This document shows, piece after piece, positions 26,048 through 34,455 of a stretch of 64,000 nt of DNA (position 1 is the stretch's first letter; every line of letters starts with the position of its first letter). Origin of the DNA: an uncultured Shimia sp. (GTDB taxonomy: Bacteria > Pseudomonadota > Alphaproteobacteria > Rhodobacterales > Rhodobacteraceae); NCBI RefSeq assembly GCF_947498095.1, contig NZ_CANMJE010000001.1, forward strand, positions 124,001 through 188,000. The letters are read 5' to 3'. Below the pieces are notes generated by a model. The model saw only the letters and a program-made list of their open reading frames with translations, searched no databases and was not told the origin of the DNA. A program made the position numbers and the translations under genes.

Positions 26048-26740
26048 TCAATCGCCAAATCGAAAGCGATGCAGGGTTTCGCCGTTTTGCCGCAGCCAAT
26101 TGCGCTGTTCTCGATAGGGGCCGTGAATGGCTTCCACTTTGGCCCAGAACGCGGGGGAATGGTTCATCTCGGCAAGATGTGCGGCTTCATGCGCTGCGAC
26201 GTATTCCAGAACCGCAGCCGGCGCCATCACCAACCGCCAGCTGTACATCAAGGCCCCCTTGGATGAGCACGAGCCCCAGCGCGAGCGCGTATCACGCAGC
26301 GTAATGCGCGTGTATGGACGGCCGAGCCGTTCGGCATAGCGGTCCGACGCAGCAACCAATCTTTCGCGGGCAATCTGCTTGAGAAAGGCCTGAACCCTCG
26401 CAGACATACGTTCGGGCTTGCCAGGCACGAGCAAACATCCGTCTTCAACGCGCACAAGACGTCCTGAGCCCGCCGCAATCCGCAAGAGGCGCCCCTCTAG
26501 GGCGATGTCCTCTCCTAAAGCCACATGCACCCGGTCCGGACGCTTTGTCAGCTGCCCCCTGACCCAATCTTCTTTTTCCCGCACAAACGCCATGCCCTCG
26601 CGCTCTGGCACTCCATTTGGCAGAGTCAGAGAAACACGGCCATCCAAACGCGACACACGAAGCGAAATTCGCCTTGCGCGAGCCGAACGGCGCAATACCA
26701 CCTGAATTGGTGGCTCACCCGGCAAGAAGTGTTGCGTCAT
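26048..26740 (-). CDS. YgjP-type zinc metallopeptidase domain protein
   Basis: A 230-residue protein of the DUF45/YgjP/SprT-like group (PF01863, M48-like). The zinc motif HExxH is present as YVAAHEAAHLAEMNHS (about residue 178); the third ligand is expected near NHSPAFWAKVEA. An upstream signature TRWGSCSSKGALMYSWRLVMAP, read here as SRWGSCSSKGALMYSWRL, is also diagnostic. The start at 26740 is favoured by AGGAG 5 bases upstream. Bacterial homologues are poorly characterised and sometimes sit beside restriction systems, which are not seen here. Confidence 0.9.
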   Translation of the reverse strand: MTQHFLPGEPPIQVVLRRSARARRISLRVSRLDGRVSLTLPNGVPEREGMAFVREKEDWVRGQLTKRPDRVHVALGEDIALEGRLLRIAAGSGRLVRVEDGCLLVPGKPERMSARVQAFLKQIARERLVAASDRYAERLGRPYTRITLRDTRSRWGSCSSKGALMYSWRLVMAPAAVLEYVAAHEAAHLAEMNHSPAFWAKVEAIHGPYREQRNWLRQNGETLHRFRFGD

Positions 26741-26849
26741 ATGCTCTCCTGACTGAGTCGCGGTGCGATACCCTTTGACACGCCGCAACACTTATGGCAG
26801 TTGGCCCGAACCGTCGACAAGACTCATGAGAATCTAAAGGGGATCTCCC

Positions 26850-27179
26850 ATGCCCAAAGAAGAATGGGGCGTCAAGCGCGTCTGCCCAACAACCGGCAAA
26901 CGTTTCTACGACCTGAACAAAGACCCGATCGTAAGCCCCTATACCGGCGACAAGATCGAAATCCACAGCGGTAAGAGCCGCATGATCGAAGCGGATGCCG
27001 AAGATGCGGCGACGCTGAAAGCAAAAGCGGCCGAGACATCGGGCGATGACGAGCTTCTGGTTGATGACGATTCCGTCGATCTGGAACTGGAAGATGATGT
27101 GCTGGATGACGATGACGATGACGATAGTGTCTCGCTCGACGACATCGCGGACGTGCCTGCAGAAGACGAAGAAAATTAA
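26850..27179 (+). CDS. FYDLN-acid (TIGR02300) family protein
   Basis: A 109-residue protein with a conserved N-terminal core (WGVKRVCPTTGKRFYDLNKDP and SPYTGDKIE, containing one Cys) followed by a very acidic tail with an uninterrupted aspartate run (DDDDDDD) near residue 85. This matches TIGR02300, found in Alphaproteobacteria and of unknown function. The acidic tail may bind cations or basic proteins. GGGGATCTCCC precedes the ATG. It is immediately upstream of tRNA-Ala. Confidence 0.92.
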   Translation: MPKEEWGVKRVCPTTGKRFYDLNKDPIVSPYTGDKIEIHSGKSRMIEADAEDAATLKAKAAETSGDDELLVDDDSVDLELEDDVLDDDDDDDSVSLDDIADVPAEDEEN

Positions 27180-27186
27180 TGCCAGA

Positions 27187-27214
27187 GGGCGGGATTTTTC
27201 GCTTGATCCCGCCC
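27187..27214 (+). terminator. Terminator-like hairpin after the FYDLN gene
   Basis: GGGCGGGAT pairs with ATCCCGCCC (10-base loop), 8 bases after the stop codon. There is no T-run downstream, so termination would be weak or factor-assisted. It separates the gene from tRNA-Ala. Confidence 0.6.
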
Positions 27215-27264
27215 CGGCATACGCCTAAATAGGCGCGCACAAGCAGAGATGCTTGTTGATTTTT

Positions 27265-27340
<76 letters not shown>

Positions 27341-27535
27341 AATTCTCTAAGATGCAATAGACTGTAAAGCATTGGTCGAACAGATCACGTGCCGTGACCA
27401 GAGTTTTGTTGTATCACCAATATCTGCCAGACACTCTGCATTGGGACACGGATTTCAAAGATGTGATTCCAGGCACTTTGCCCAAGACCCAAATCTACTG
27501 TATTGGGGGGCGTTCTGAATAGAAAAGCGCGACAC

Positions 27536-29191
27536 ATGACCAAGCATAGATCTGAATTGCTGATGCCTGCGGGCAATCTTCGGAAACTGAAAATGGCTGT
27601 CCTTTATGGGGCGGACGCTGTTTATCTAGGGACTCCTGATCTTAGTCTGAGAACCAAATCAGAGTTCTCTCTGGAAGATGTGATCGAAGGGGTGAAGTTC
27701 TGTCATGCGCACGGGCGGCGCGCTTATCTCACGCTGAACCTGTTCTCGCACAACAAAGATATACCCAAACTGGCGGAATACATTGAAACCGTGCGCAAGG
27801 TGCAGCCGGATGGGCTGATCATCTCGGACCCGGGTGTGTTCCAGTATGTACGCGAACGGGCTCCGGAGATTCCCTTGCACGTCTCCACACAGGCCAATAT
27901 CGCATCTTGGCTGACGGTAAAATTCTGGGAAGGCCAAGGCGCTGATCTGGTTGTTCTAGCCCGCGAAGTCTCTTTCCCTGAGTTGGAAGAAATCCGTTCT
28001 GAATGCCCTGACATCAAACTCGAAGCCTTTGTCCACGGCGCCATGTGCATGACCTATTCCGGTCGCTGTTTGCTGTCGAACTTTATGGCCGAACGCGGCG
28101 CCAACCAAGGCAACTGTGCCAATTCTTGCCGCTGGAATTACAAGTTCCACATGCGGCTTAAGGACGGCACGGTTCAGGAATTGATCGTCGACGAAGACAA
28201 CCACGATATGTTTGAGTTCCTGCTGGAAGAAGGCGTCCGTCCAGGGGAATTCCTGCCGATTCAGGAAGACGAACGCGGCAGCTATATCCTGAACTCAAAA
28301 GACCTCTGCTTGATGCCCAAGCTGGATGATTACCTGCGGATCGGTGTCGACAGCCTCAAAGTAGAAGGGCGCGGCAAGTCAGAATACTACGCGGCCATCG
28401 TCGCGCGGGCTTACCGGATGGCGATCGACGACTACTACGCTGACCCGGAAAATTGGAACGCAGCCGACTATATGGAAGAGTTGGAAACCGTTGGGAACCG
28501 TGGCTACACGCTGGCGTTCCACAAAGGACGCCTGACCAACCTCGCACATGGCTATGAACAGACTCAGGCGATTGCCCAGTGGGAGTACGCCGGCTTTGTC
28601 TCAGAGGTCAAAGACGACGCGTTTTTCGTTGAGGTCAAAAACAAACTGGAACCCGGCGATGTAATCGAAATCGTGTCCCCCATTGCCCGCAACACGATCC
28701 TGCTGCGTGGTTATGACTACGAGATCGCTGAGACAGGCGAGCGCCGGGACGTGATCCATGGCTCGACCAAGTCGGTGATCCGCCTACCATTCTCATTGTT
28801 TGAGCACGAAGACATCGCCGATCTGCGCACCAACTTCCCGCCCATGACGGTCTTGCGTAAAGAGCGTGCCTTGACGGAGGAACAGTGGAAACGCCTGCAA
28901 TTGGACAAGACTGCACTGGCGATGGAGGTCAAGGACACAACAAACGAGACCGCCTACAGGCGCCGCCGCGATGCCCTTGTTGACGCGATTGACGCCGACG
29001 CAAACACCCGCCGGTTTAAGACCAACCGCAAAGGCACCGAAGGGTGCTGCGGCAAAGGCTGTAATGGGTGTCTGATCTTCTGGCAGGACGACATCTATGC
29101 CAACGCACGCGAAATTCTGTTGCAGCGCAAACAGGGCGCGATGCTCAGCAAGGCCGAGGCCGCGGAACTGAAACTGCCCGCGGCTGAGTGA
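27536..29191 (+). CDS. U32 family peptidase-like protein (TrhP/YegQ type)
   Basis: A 551-residue protein of peptidase family U32. Despite the name, characterised members hydroxylate RNA: TrhP (YegQ) makes 5-hydroxyuridine in tRNA and RlhA hydroxylates 23S rRNA. It begins SELLMPAGNLRKLKMAVLYGADAVYLG and carries the U32 signature EAFVHGAMCMTYSGRCLLSN and GNCANSCRW (cysteines near residues 175-205). A C-terminal cysteine cluster, GCCGKGCNGCL (about 510), may bind an iron-sulfur cluster with the former. The start at 27536 is weakly supported, as no clear ribosome site is seen; an in-frame TTG at 27503 is possible. Sits alone after tRNA-Ala. Confidence 0.88.
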   Translation: MTKHRSELLMPAGNLRKLKMAVLYGADAVYLGTPDLSLRTKSEFSLEDVIEGVKFCHAHGRRAYLTLNLFSHNKDIPKLAEYIETVRKVQPDGLIISDPGVFQYVRERAPEIPLHVSTQANIASWLTVKFWEGQGADLVVLAREVSFPELEEIRSECPDIKLEAFVHGAMCMTYSGRCLLSNFMAERGANQGNCANSCRWNYKFHMRLKDGTVQELIVDEDNHDMFEFLLEEGVRPGEFLPIQEDERGSYILNSKDLCLMPKLDDYLRIGVDSLKVEGRGKSEYYAAIVARAYRMAIDDYYADPENWNAADYMEELETVGNRGYTLAFHKGRLTNLAHGYEQTQAIAQWEYAGFVSEVKDDAFFVEVKNKLEPGDVIEIVSPIARNTILLRGYDYEIAETGERRDVIHGSTKSVIRLPFSLFEHEDIADLRTNFPPMTVLRKERALTEEQWKRLQLDKTALAMEVKDTTNETAYRRRRDALVDAIDADANTRRFKTNRKGTEGCCGKGCNGCLIFWQDDIYANAREILLQRKQGAMLSKAEAAELKLPAAE

Positions 29192-29668
29192 TCAGGTCCG
29201 ATAGAAACAATATCGCTCGGGGTCGACTGATTCCGGGCCGCGCACCTGCTCAAAGCCAACCAATGGTTGCCCTGACACCAGCACACCCCCCGGCGCCATA
29301 ACCGCACCGATCATCGGCGACAAGCGGGCCGCTTCGGCCACGTCCTTTTCCTTGACGCCAAATCCAAAGTCATAGTGTCCCATCACGATTTTCGCGTTGT
29401 TTGCCGCCAGCTTTTTCAGCATCTCTTCGGCCTCGCCTTCGAGGAAATCCTCTTTCGGCGGCACGCAGGACGGGTGGCAGTTCAACGCCCGATCAATGAC
29501 CCAGATCCGGCGGTTGGGTGCGATTTCGCGAATATGGTCATAGGTCCGGCCATTGCCGAGCCCCATATCGAGGTAGTCGCCTTTGAGATCCTGCGCCAGC
29601 GCATGCCCCCATTCCAGCCCGTCGCGTTGTGCCGCAAGGCGGCGCATCATGCTGTCCAATCGGCTCAT
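29192..29668 (-). CDS. Small class I SAM-dependent methyltransferase
   Basis: A 158-residue protein with methyltransferase motif I modified to YLDMGLGNGRTYDHI (about residue 32), an acidic end of strand 2 (WVIDRAL) and the later strand VMGHYDFGFGVKEKDV. The small size fits a minimal Rossmann domain. The acceptor is unknown. It overlaps the deacetylase-like gene by 4 bases (ATGA) and is the last gene of the eight-gene glycan operon, so a sugar or glycolipid acceptor is likely. No terminator hairpin is obvious between it and the convergent U32 gene, whose stop adjoins it directly. Confidence 0.8.
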   Translation of the reverse strand: MSRLDSMMRRLAAQRDGLEWGHALAQDLKGDYLDMGLGNGRTYDHIREIAPNRRIWVIDRALNCHPSCVPPKEDFLEGEAEEMLKKLAANNAKIVMGHYDFGFGVKEKDVAEAARLSPMIGAVMAPGGVLVSGQPLVGFEQVRGPESVDPERYCFYRT

Positions 29669-30426
29669 GCCTCTTCCTTCCTGTCATGACGATAGAGCCG
29701 GATCGGCCCCTCACTCATTTCCTGTAAAAACTGTCGGGAGAACTCCCAGATATCGGCGTCATGCACAAGGTGATGCGTCAGGTATCCAAAGGGTTCTGAA
29801 TTGTCGGTGATCGCACGGCGGCGATCCTTGAGCAGGGCCACCGCAAGCGCCACAAGTTGCGCCGGCTCAACCAATCCACGTGTCCCGCGCCAGAATATCG
29901 GATCGAGATGCGTGTTGATCTGAGCCAATCCCGGCGCGGTATCAGGCTCGCGGCGCGATTGAAAGGAGGATATCGCGCTGAACCCAGCTTCGGCCAAAGG
30001 GGTCATCAAGGCGAGATCAATCCGGTTCCAAGGCGGCACAAACATCAACGCGAGACGATCGCCGAAGAGGGATTTGGCCTTTTCGAGGGCTTGTGCTATG
30101 TCGCTCACACACTCCGCCATTTCGCGGGTTGCGCCAAACTCAGCCTTTTTTAAGCTGGGCGGCGCATGGTTCTCGTGCGCCCAGCCATGCACAACAGGGA
30201 TCAACATTTGAGTGGCCTTAACCTGTGACGCAAGGGTTTGGGTGGCATCACGCGGGATAACTGCAAGGTGAACGGGCACACCGGTCTCTCCTGCAAGCGC
30301 AGTTAGCTCATCCAACTCCGGCGTAGGCTCAATGGCATCATCATCACGCCACCAAAACGGCAGCTCCAACCCTGACCGACGCCAAAGGGCCAATTCCTCT
30401 CGCAGTGGCTGCCAATCAATGTTCAT
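29665..30426 (-). CDS. Polysaccharide deacetylase-like protein
   Basis: A 253-residue cytosolic-looking protein without a signal peptide. Its features suggest the carbohydrate esterase 4 (NodB-like) fold: LPFWWRDDDAIEPTPELDEL near residue 22 supplies the paired aspartates, VHGWAHENHAPP (about 97) the histidine metal ligands, and LMFVPPWNRID (about 148) the substrate groove. It may N- or O-deacetylate a sugar intermediate made by the neighbouring glycosyltransferases. Both neighbours overlap it by 4 bases, so it is translated together with them. The unusual DDDA form and the lack of a signal peptide separate it from secreted chitin or peptidoglycan deacetylases. Confidence 0.8.
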   Translation of the reverse strand: MNIDWQPLREELALWRRSGLELPFWWRDDDAIEPTPELDELTALAGETGVPVHLAVIPRDATQTLASQVKATQMLIPVVHGWAHENHAPPSLKKAEFGATREMAECVSDIAQALEKAKSLFGDRLALMFVPPWNRIDLALMTPLAEAGFSAISSFQSRREPDTAPGLAQINTHLDPIFWRGTRGLVEPAQLVALAVALLKDRRRAITDNSEPFGYLTHHLVHDADIWEFSRQFLQEMSEGPIRLYRHDRKEEA

Positions 30427-31562
30427 GCAATGACCCTGACCATTTGACCTGCAATCCTAACGGACTCAATGGCTCCGTCCATCTTCAGACTTTCGTCATT
30501 GCGCCGCCCCTCGCCAATTGCCTTGGCAACCCGTGCTCTCAGGCGTTCTGGCGTCGCCTCAGAGGTTAAAAGCACCTCCATTGCAGGCTGATGCGCCAAA
30601 GACCGCGCCCGCAGGGTCTGCTCAACCTCGCCGCCATCATCAAACGGCACCAACACCGATGGAATACCGCTTTGCAAGATATCTAGAGAGGTGTTGTAGC
30701 CGCACATGCTTACCGAACAGGCCGCATGGTGCAGCATCTGGCGAAAGTCAGGGCGCACAGGCTCAATGGTGATGTCCAGCGATCCCGCCAGCGCTTGTAA
30801 TGCGTCGATTCGAGCGCTGCGATCTTTGCCACCAACCAGAAGTCTCCAGTGATACGCACTGTCGCGTGCCGCCTCAATCGCGCATTCGAACAGCGCCTGG
30901 CCAACGGAACCGCCACCGGCGCTGACCAGGACCTCATTTGCACCGCCTGCATCCGGGTGAGGCACGGCAGGATCTGGCGCAACAAAACCAGTGTATTTCA
31001 GGAGGGCGTCAAGACGTGGCGTGACCGGCCAGCTGTCAGCCAATGTGATGATTTGAGGGTCCGAATGCACAAGTACGGCGTCGAAGTACTGGTCAAGGAT
31101 GGCCTCGGCCTTTTCGGCCTTGGACGGTTTGGACGGCGGCGCCAGAATATCTCGGATCGAACACAGGATCTTTGGCCGGGGCGACATGGACGAAGCCGCG
31201 TCCAACACAGCCAGAAATTCTTCGGCCAGTGACCGGCGCCCAAAGGGGAACAATTCGACAATCAGAACGTCCGGTCGAATGTCTTGCAACGCGCTCAGGG
31301 CGGCAGCGATGCGCGTTTGACGATACGCCGCATCGGCCTCTTGCCCGTCCCGGGTCAGCAGCCGGGTAAAATTGGTACCATCCGACGCAATCGGGGGCAT
31401 TTGGATCAATTGCACGCCAGCGTAATTCAACTGCGGTGCGGCTTGCCCCCCTGAGAGAACAGAAACTTCATGCCCTTCGGCATTGAACGCGCGACCCAAG
31501 GTCAAAGCACGGGACAAATGCCCCGTCCCCAACAAATGGGTCACAGCGATCAGGGCCTTCAC
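30423..31562 (-). CDS. COG4671-type (MurG-like) glycosyltransferase
   Basis: A 379-residue GT-B fold protein. The N-terminal domain opens ALIAVTHLLGTGHLSRALTLGRAF, with the glycine/histidine loop typical of MurG/UGT enzymes. The C-terminal domain has VLVSAGGGSVGQAL (about residue 215) and CSVSMCGYNTSLDILQSGIPSVLVPF (about 290), the nucleotide-sugar-binding region. It resembles the predicted glycosyltransferases of COG4671 and is a distant relative of the gene at 34452. Overlaps the phosphatase and deacetylase genes by 4 bases each. Donor and acceptor unknown; no membrane segment is predicted. Confidence 0.85.
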   Translation of the reverse strand: MKALIAVTHLLGTGHLSRALTLGRAFNAEGHEVSVLSGGQAAPQLNYAGVQLIQMPPIASDGTNFTRLLTRDGQEADAAYRQTRIAAALSALQDIRPDVLIVELFPFGRRSLAEEFLAVLDAASSMSPRPKILCSIRDILAPPSKPSKAEKAEAILDQYFDAVLVHSDPQIITLADSWPVTPRLDALLKYTGFVAPDPAVPHPDAGGANEVLVSAGGGSVGQALFECAIEAARDSAYHWRLLVGGKDRSARIDALQALAGSLDITIEPVRPDFRQMLHHAACSVSMCGYNTSLDILQSGIPSVLVPFDDGGEVEQTLRARSLAHQPAMEVLLTSEATPERLRARVAKAIGEGRRNDESLKMDGAIESVRIAGQMVRVIA

Positions 31563-32143
31563 GCGACAGCCTCCAATCGAACAATGTCCGGCTCTGCAAC
31601 TCGGACATTGTCACCATCAACTTCGAGAACAAACAGACGGTTGCGTTTCACAGCGAAGGGCGCCGGCCCCGAAAAGTTCCAGCCGTGCGCACGAGCCAGA
31701 ACCATCCGCATGATCCCGATGTGGCAAACCGCGATGCTGTCCCGTTCAAGAGTGCGCAGCCATGTGGCAATCCGCTCCCAGACATCCGCCGGGCTTTCCC
31801 CTTCGGGTGGGCGATAGTCCCAGCCCCAGTATTCAATATCCCGAAACCCGCTATCAGGGTCGGCCTTGAGATCGACGCCTTTGAGCCCTTCCCATTGCCC
31901 CCAATCCATTTCGATCAATTCATCCACCGTGTGCGGATCACGACCAGACACGATCTGTCCGGTCTCAAAAGCACGCAACAGCGGGCTGGAATAGAGGTCG
32001 GCGTCGCGCCAGCCTTCGGGCAGGCGAAAGCCGCGCAACACGTCGCGGGCCTCGTCGTCCAAAGGGATGTCTGTACGCCCTTGGATGCGTCCAGCACGGT
32101 TCCAATCCGTATGGCCGTGTCTCAGCATGGCAAATCGTATCAT
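31559..32143 (-). CDS. Histidine phosphatase family protein
   Basis: A 194-residue phosphoglycerate-mutase-like phosphatase. The catalytic motif is MLRHGHTDWNRAGRIQGRTD near residue 6 (RHG with the phospho-accepting His). The second core His is in IAVCHIGIMRMVL (about 148) and the acid is in DELIEMDWGQWEG (about 75). GGAGG with a 7-base spacer fixes the start at 32143. Located inside a glycan operon with 4-base overlaps on both sides, it probably removes phosphate from a sugar-phosphate intermediate, as GmhB or cobalamin-type phosphatases do in other pathways. Its substrate is otherwise unknown. Confidence 0.9.
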   Translation of the reverse strand: MIRFAMLRHGHTDWNRAGRIQGRTDIPLDDEARDVLRGFRLPEGWRDADLYSSPLLRAFETGQIVSGRDPHTVDELIEMDWGQWEGLKGVDLKADPDSGFRDIEYWGWDYRPPEGESPADVWERIATWLRTLERDSIAVCHIGIMRMVLARAHGWNFSGPAPFAVKRNRLFVLEVDGDNVRVAEPDIVRLEAVA

Positions 32144-33216
32144 TCGCGGTCCTCCAATAATGGCCCCAGAACGGACCATAACCTGTTGCGTGCGGAAGTG
32201 AGAAGATGATGTTGCGCGATCATATCTTTGGCTTCGCCACACCGAGCCTGCCAATGCGATGGATCACTCATCAGAGCGCCGATTCGGCGCGCCAATGCGG
32301 ATGCATCATCAACTGGCACCAACCCCGACGCAGGAACCACATCGCGAACACCCGGGCGGTCCTGCGCAACCACCGGCAGGCCAGAGGCCTGTGCTTCAAG
32401 ATACACCATGCCAAAAGCTTCGTTCACGCCCGGCCACAGGAATGCGCGAGCGCGGGCATAGGCTGACATCAATGCCTCGGCATCAAGTTGACCCAAAAAC
32501 TGCACGCGGTCACCAAAGGCGGCAAACATTGCTTCGATCTCGGGTCTTGCCGGGCCATCGCCCGCGATTTCATATACCCAGTCACCTTCGAGATGCTTCA
32601 ACGCGTCGGCAATAATGGCGTAAGAGGCCAGTTTATCGCCCGAGCGCATCATGGCCACACTCAGGAGCGTTTCTGATCTCGCAGCCGGGGTTTCGGGCAG
32701 AGCCTCTGCTCTTATGAAGGGTGGGAGGTGAACCAAGGGCTGACCGTTTCTGCGGTATGGGCTGAGCCCTTCCAGATCCAACGCCGTCATATAAAATATC
32801 GCGTCTGCCGCGTCGCTCGCCACGTCCGCCGCGCGCGCAAATTGATCCCAAGGTCCACCCAGCCTTTTGGCCGCGCGGGTTGCCTCAATCAGAAGGTAGG
32901 GAATGCCCAGCGCCTTCGCGACGACCGGGCCAATCAAATCAGGGGCTTTGTAGTAGTTGTGATAGGTGACCCAGGCGTCCCACCCGCCAACAGCACTCAG
33001 GCGCGCGACCTCTTGCTCTGCTGTTGCAAAAAGCTCTTTTTGAGTGTCCGTATTGCCGCGCCCTTCGTAGCTTCGGAACTCAGAGACCAGTGAAACACTG
33101 GCATCCTGCGTTTCATCCTGCAAAGCCGCCATCAGACCACGCGCCATCTCTCGATCCCCGGACGGAACTGGATGATTGGGAGACTTCATCGGCGCGTAAA
33201 AAGCAATCTTGGTCAT
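32140..33216 (-). CDS. GT4-type glycosyltransferase
   Basis: A 358-residue GT-B protein of glycosyltransferase family 4. It begins KIAFYAPMKSPNHPVPSGDREMARGL (acceptor domain). The donor domain has LLSVAMMRSGDKLASY, YEIAGDGPARPEIE (about residue 212) and ARAFLWPGVNEAFGMVYLEAQASGLPVVAQ (about 250), where the E-x7-E motif binds the nucleotide-sugar. It overlaps the phosphatase start by 4 bases and follows the next glycosyltransferase by 3 bases. Probably cytosolic or peripheral on the membrane. Sugar specificity cannot be read. Confidence 0.9.
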   Translation of the reverse strand: MTKIAFYAPMKSPNHPVPSGDREMARGLMAALQDETQDASVSLVSEFRSYEGRGNTDTQKELFATAEQEVARLSAVGGWDAWVTYHNYYKAPDLIGPVVAKALGIPYLLIEATRAAKRLGGPWDQFARAADVASDAADAIFYMTALDLEGLSPYRRNGQPLVHLPPFIRAEALPETPAARSETLLSVAMMRSGDKLASYAIIADALKHLEGDWVYEIAGDGPARPEIEAMFAAFGDRVQFLGQLDAEALMSAYARARAFLWPGVNEAFGMVYLEAQASGLPVVAQDRPGVRDVVPASGLVPVDDASALARRIGALMSDPSHWQARCGEAKDMIAQHHLLTSARNRLWSVLGPLLEDRE

Positions 33217-33219
33217 GGC

Positions 33220-34455
33220 TTAGTCCATGAATAGGGTCGCTAGGCGGCGATCTAGAACATCAATGCCCGGCGCCATCAGAAAGTCGCGGGTCAGTCGCTC
33301 ATAGGCGGCGTCAGCCATGGCCTTGCGCATGTCTGGTGCGCGGGCCAAATCAGTCATCGCGCCCGCCAGTGCCTTTGGCGCGTCGCTGGATAACAATCCA
33401 TGCACCCCACTTTCGATGAACTCTGGAATTGCCGACACAGGGGTCGACAGAATGCACAGCTTTTGAGAAGCGGCTTCCATCAAGACGTTGGGCAACCCGT
33501 CTCTGTCACCGTCGCTGGCAATCCGGCTGGGCAACACAAAGACATCCGCCGTTCGCATGGCCTCAATCACTTCGGGCTGATCGCAGGCCCCATGCCAAGT
33601 GATCCGATCTGCAATCCCCAAGGCATCGGCGCGTGCCTTGAATTGATCACCCAATCCGCCACCGCCAATGTGGTCCCACTGCCAGTCCAAATCGGCAGGT
33701 AGCATCGCCAGAGCTTCGATCAGGTTGTCGAAACCCTTTTTCTCAACCAGCCGGCCGACTGACAGGAACCGAACGAGGCCGTCATCACTGCGCGTCTCGG
33801 GGGGCTTGGGAAAGCGGTCGAGGTCCAACCCGTGATATATCAACTCCACGCGGTCTGGCGTGTCTGCAAGGTCTTTGAGGTGCTCTGCGCCAAACCCGGT
33901 GCATGTCGCCAGAAACGTCGCGCCCGCGCTGGATCCAGCCAGCTTTTCACGCTTTTCCCAGTCCGGCGATGTCCAGATGTCTTTGGCATGGGCAGATACG
34001 CCCCAGCGCACCCCGCGCATCACGGCCGAATACCGTGCGACCGAGGCCGGTGTGTGCATGAAGTGGGCATACAGGGCCGAGGTGTCGCATGGCATCTCTG
34101 CCGCCAACACACAGGCCTGTCCAAAGCGGCGTATCCGGTTGCGGCTGCGGTCGCGAGCAAAGTCGCGCGCCCACAAGCCCAGCGCACGCCAAAATCCGCT
34201 ACGGACCGTGTTGCGCATGACACCGCGCATTACGCGCAAGGGTTCTTGGTGCAGATATTCTGGCAAGTACCGTACAGGTGCCTTCAGGCGATCATGCAAT
34301 GGGTGACGTTTCTTGTCCGTAGGAAACCGTAACGACCAAATCTCAAGCTGATAGCCCTTTTCTTCGAGGGCCACCAATTCTTGTGCAATAAAAGTCTCTG
34401 AAAGGCGTGGCCACCCTTTGACAACCACTGCCAGCCTTGGGTTTTTAGCGGTCAT
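33220..34455 (-). CDS. GT4-type glycosyltransferase (WcaL-like)
   Basis: A 411-residue GT-B enzyme. VVVKGWPRLSETFIAQELVALEEKG opens the N-terminal domain, a form shared with colanic acid WcaL-type enzymes. SAHAKDIWTSPDWEKREKL (about residue 155), FLSVGRLVEKKGFDNLIEAL (about 230) and VFVLPSRIASDGDRDGLPNVLMEAAS (about 310) are the donor-domain signatures with the E-x7-E glutamates. Its start overlaps the upstream COG4671 gene by 4 bases. Probably adds a hexose or uronic acid in the same pathway; inferred from context. Confidence 0.92.
   Translation of the reverse strand: MTAKNPRLAVVVKGWPRLSETFIAQELVALEEKGYQLEIWSLRFPTDKKRHPLHDRLKAPVRYLPEYLHQEPLRVMRGVMRNTVRSGFWRALGLWARDFARDRSRNRIRRFGQACVLAAEMPCDTSALYAHFMHTPASVARYSAVMRGVRWGVSAHAKDIWTSPDWEKREKLAGSSAGATFLATCTGFGAEHLKDLADTPDRVELIYHGLDLDRFPKPPETRSDDGLVRFLSVGRLVEKKGFDNLIEALAMLPADLDWQWDHIGGGGLGDQFKARADALGIADRITWHGACDQPEVIEAMRTADVFVLPSRIASDGDRDGLPNVLMEAASQKLCILSTPVSAIPEFIESGVHGLLSSDAPKALAGAMTDLARAPDMRKAMADAAYERLTRDFLMAPGIDVLDRRLATLFMD

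Noticed and set aside
26048-26740. YgjP-like metallopeptidase as part of a restriction or defence island
   Set aside because: No helicase, methylase or nuclease genes lie nearby; all neighbours are housekeeping or regulators.
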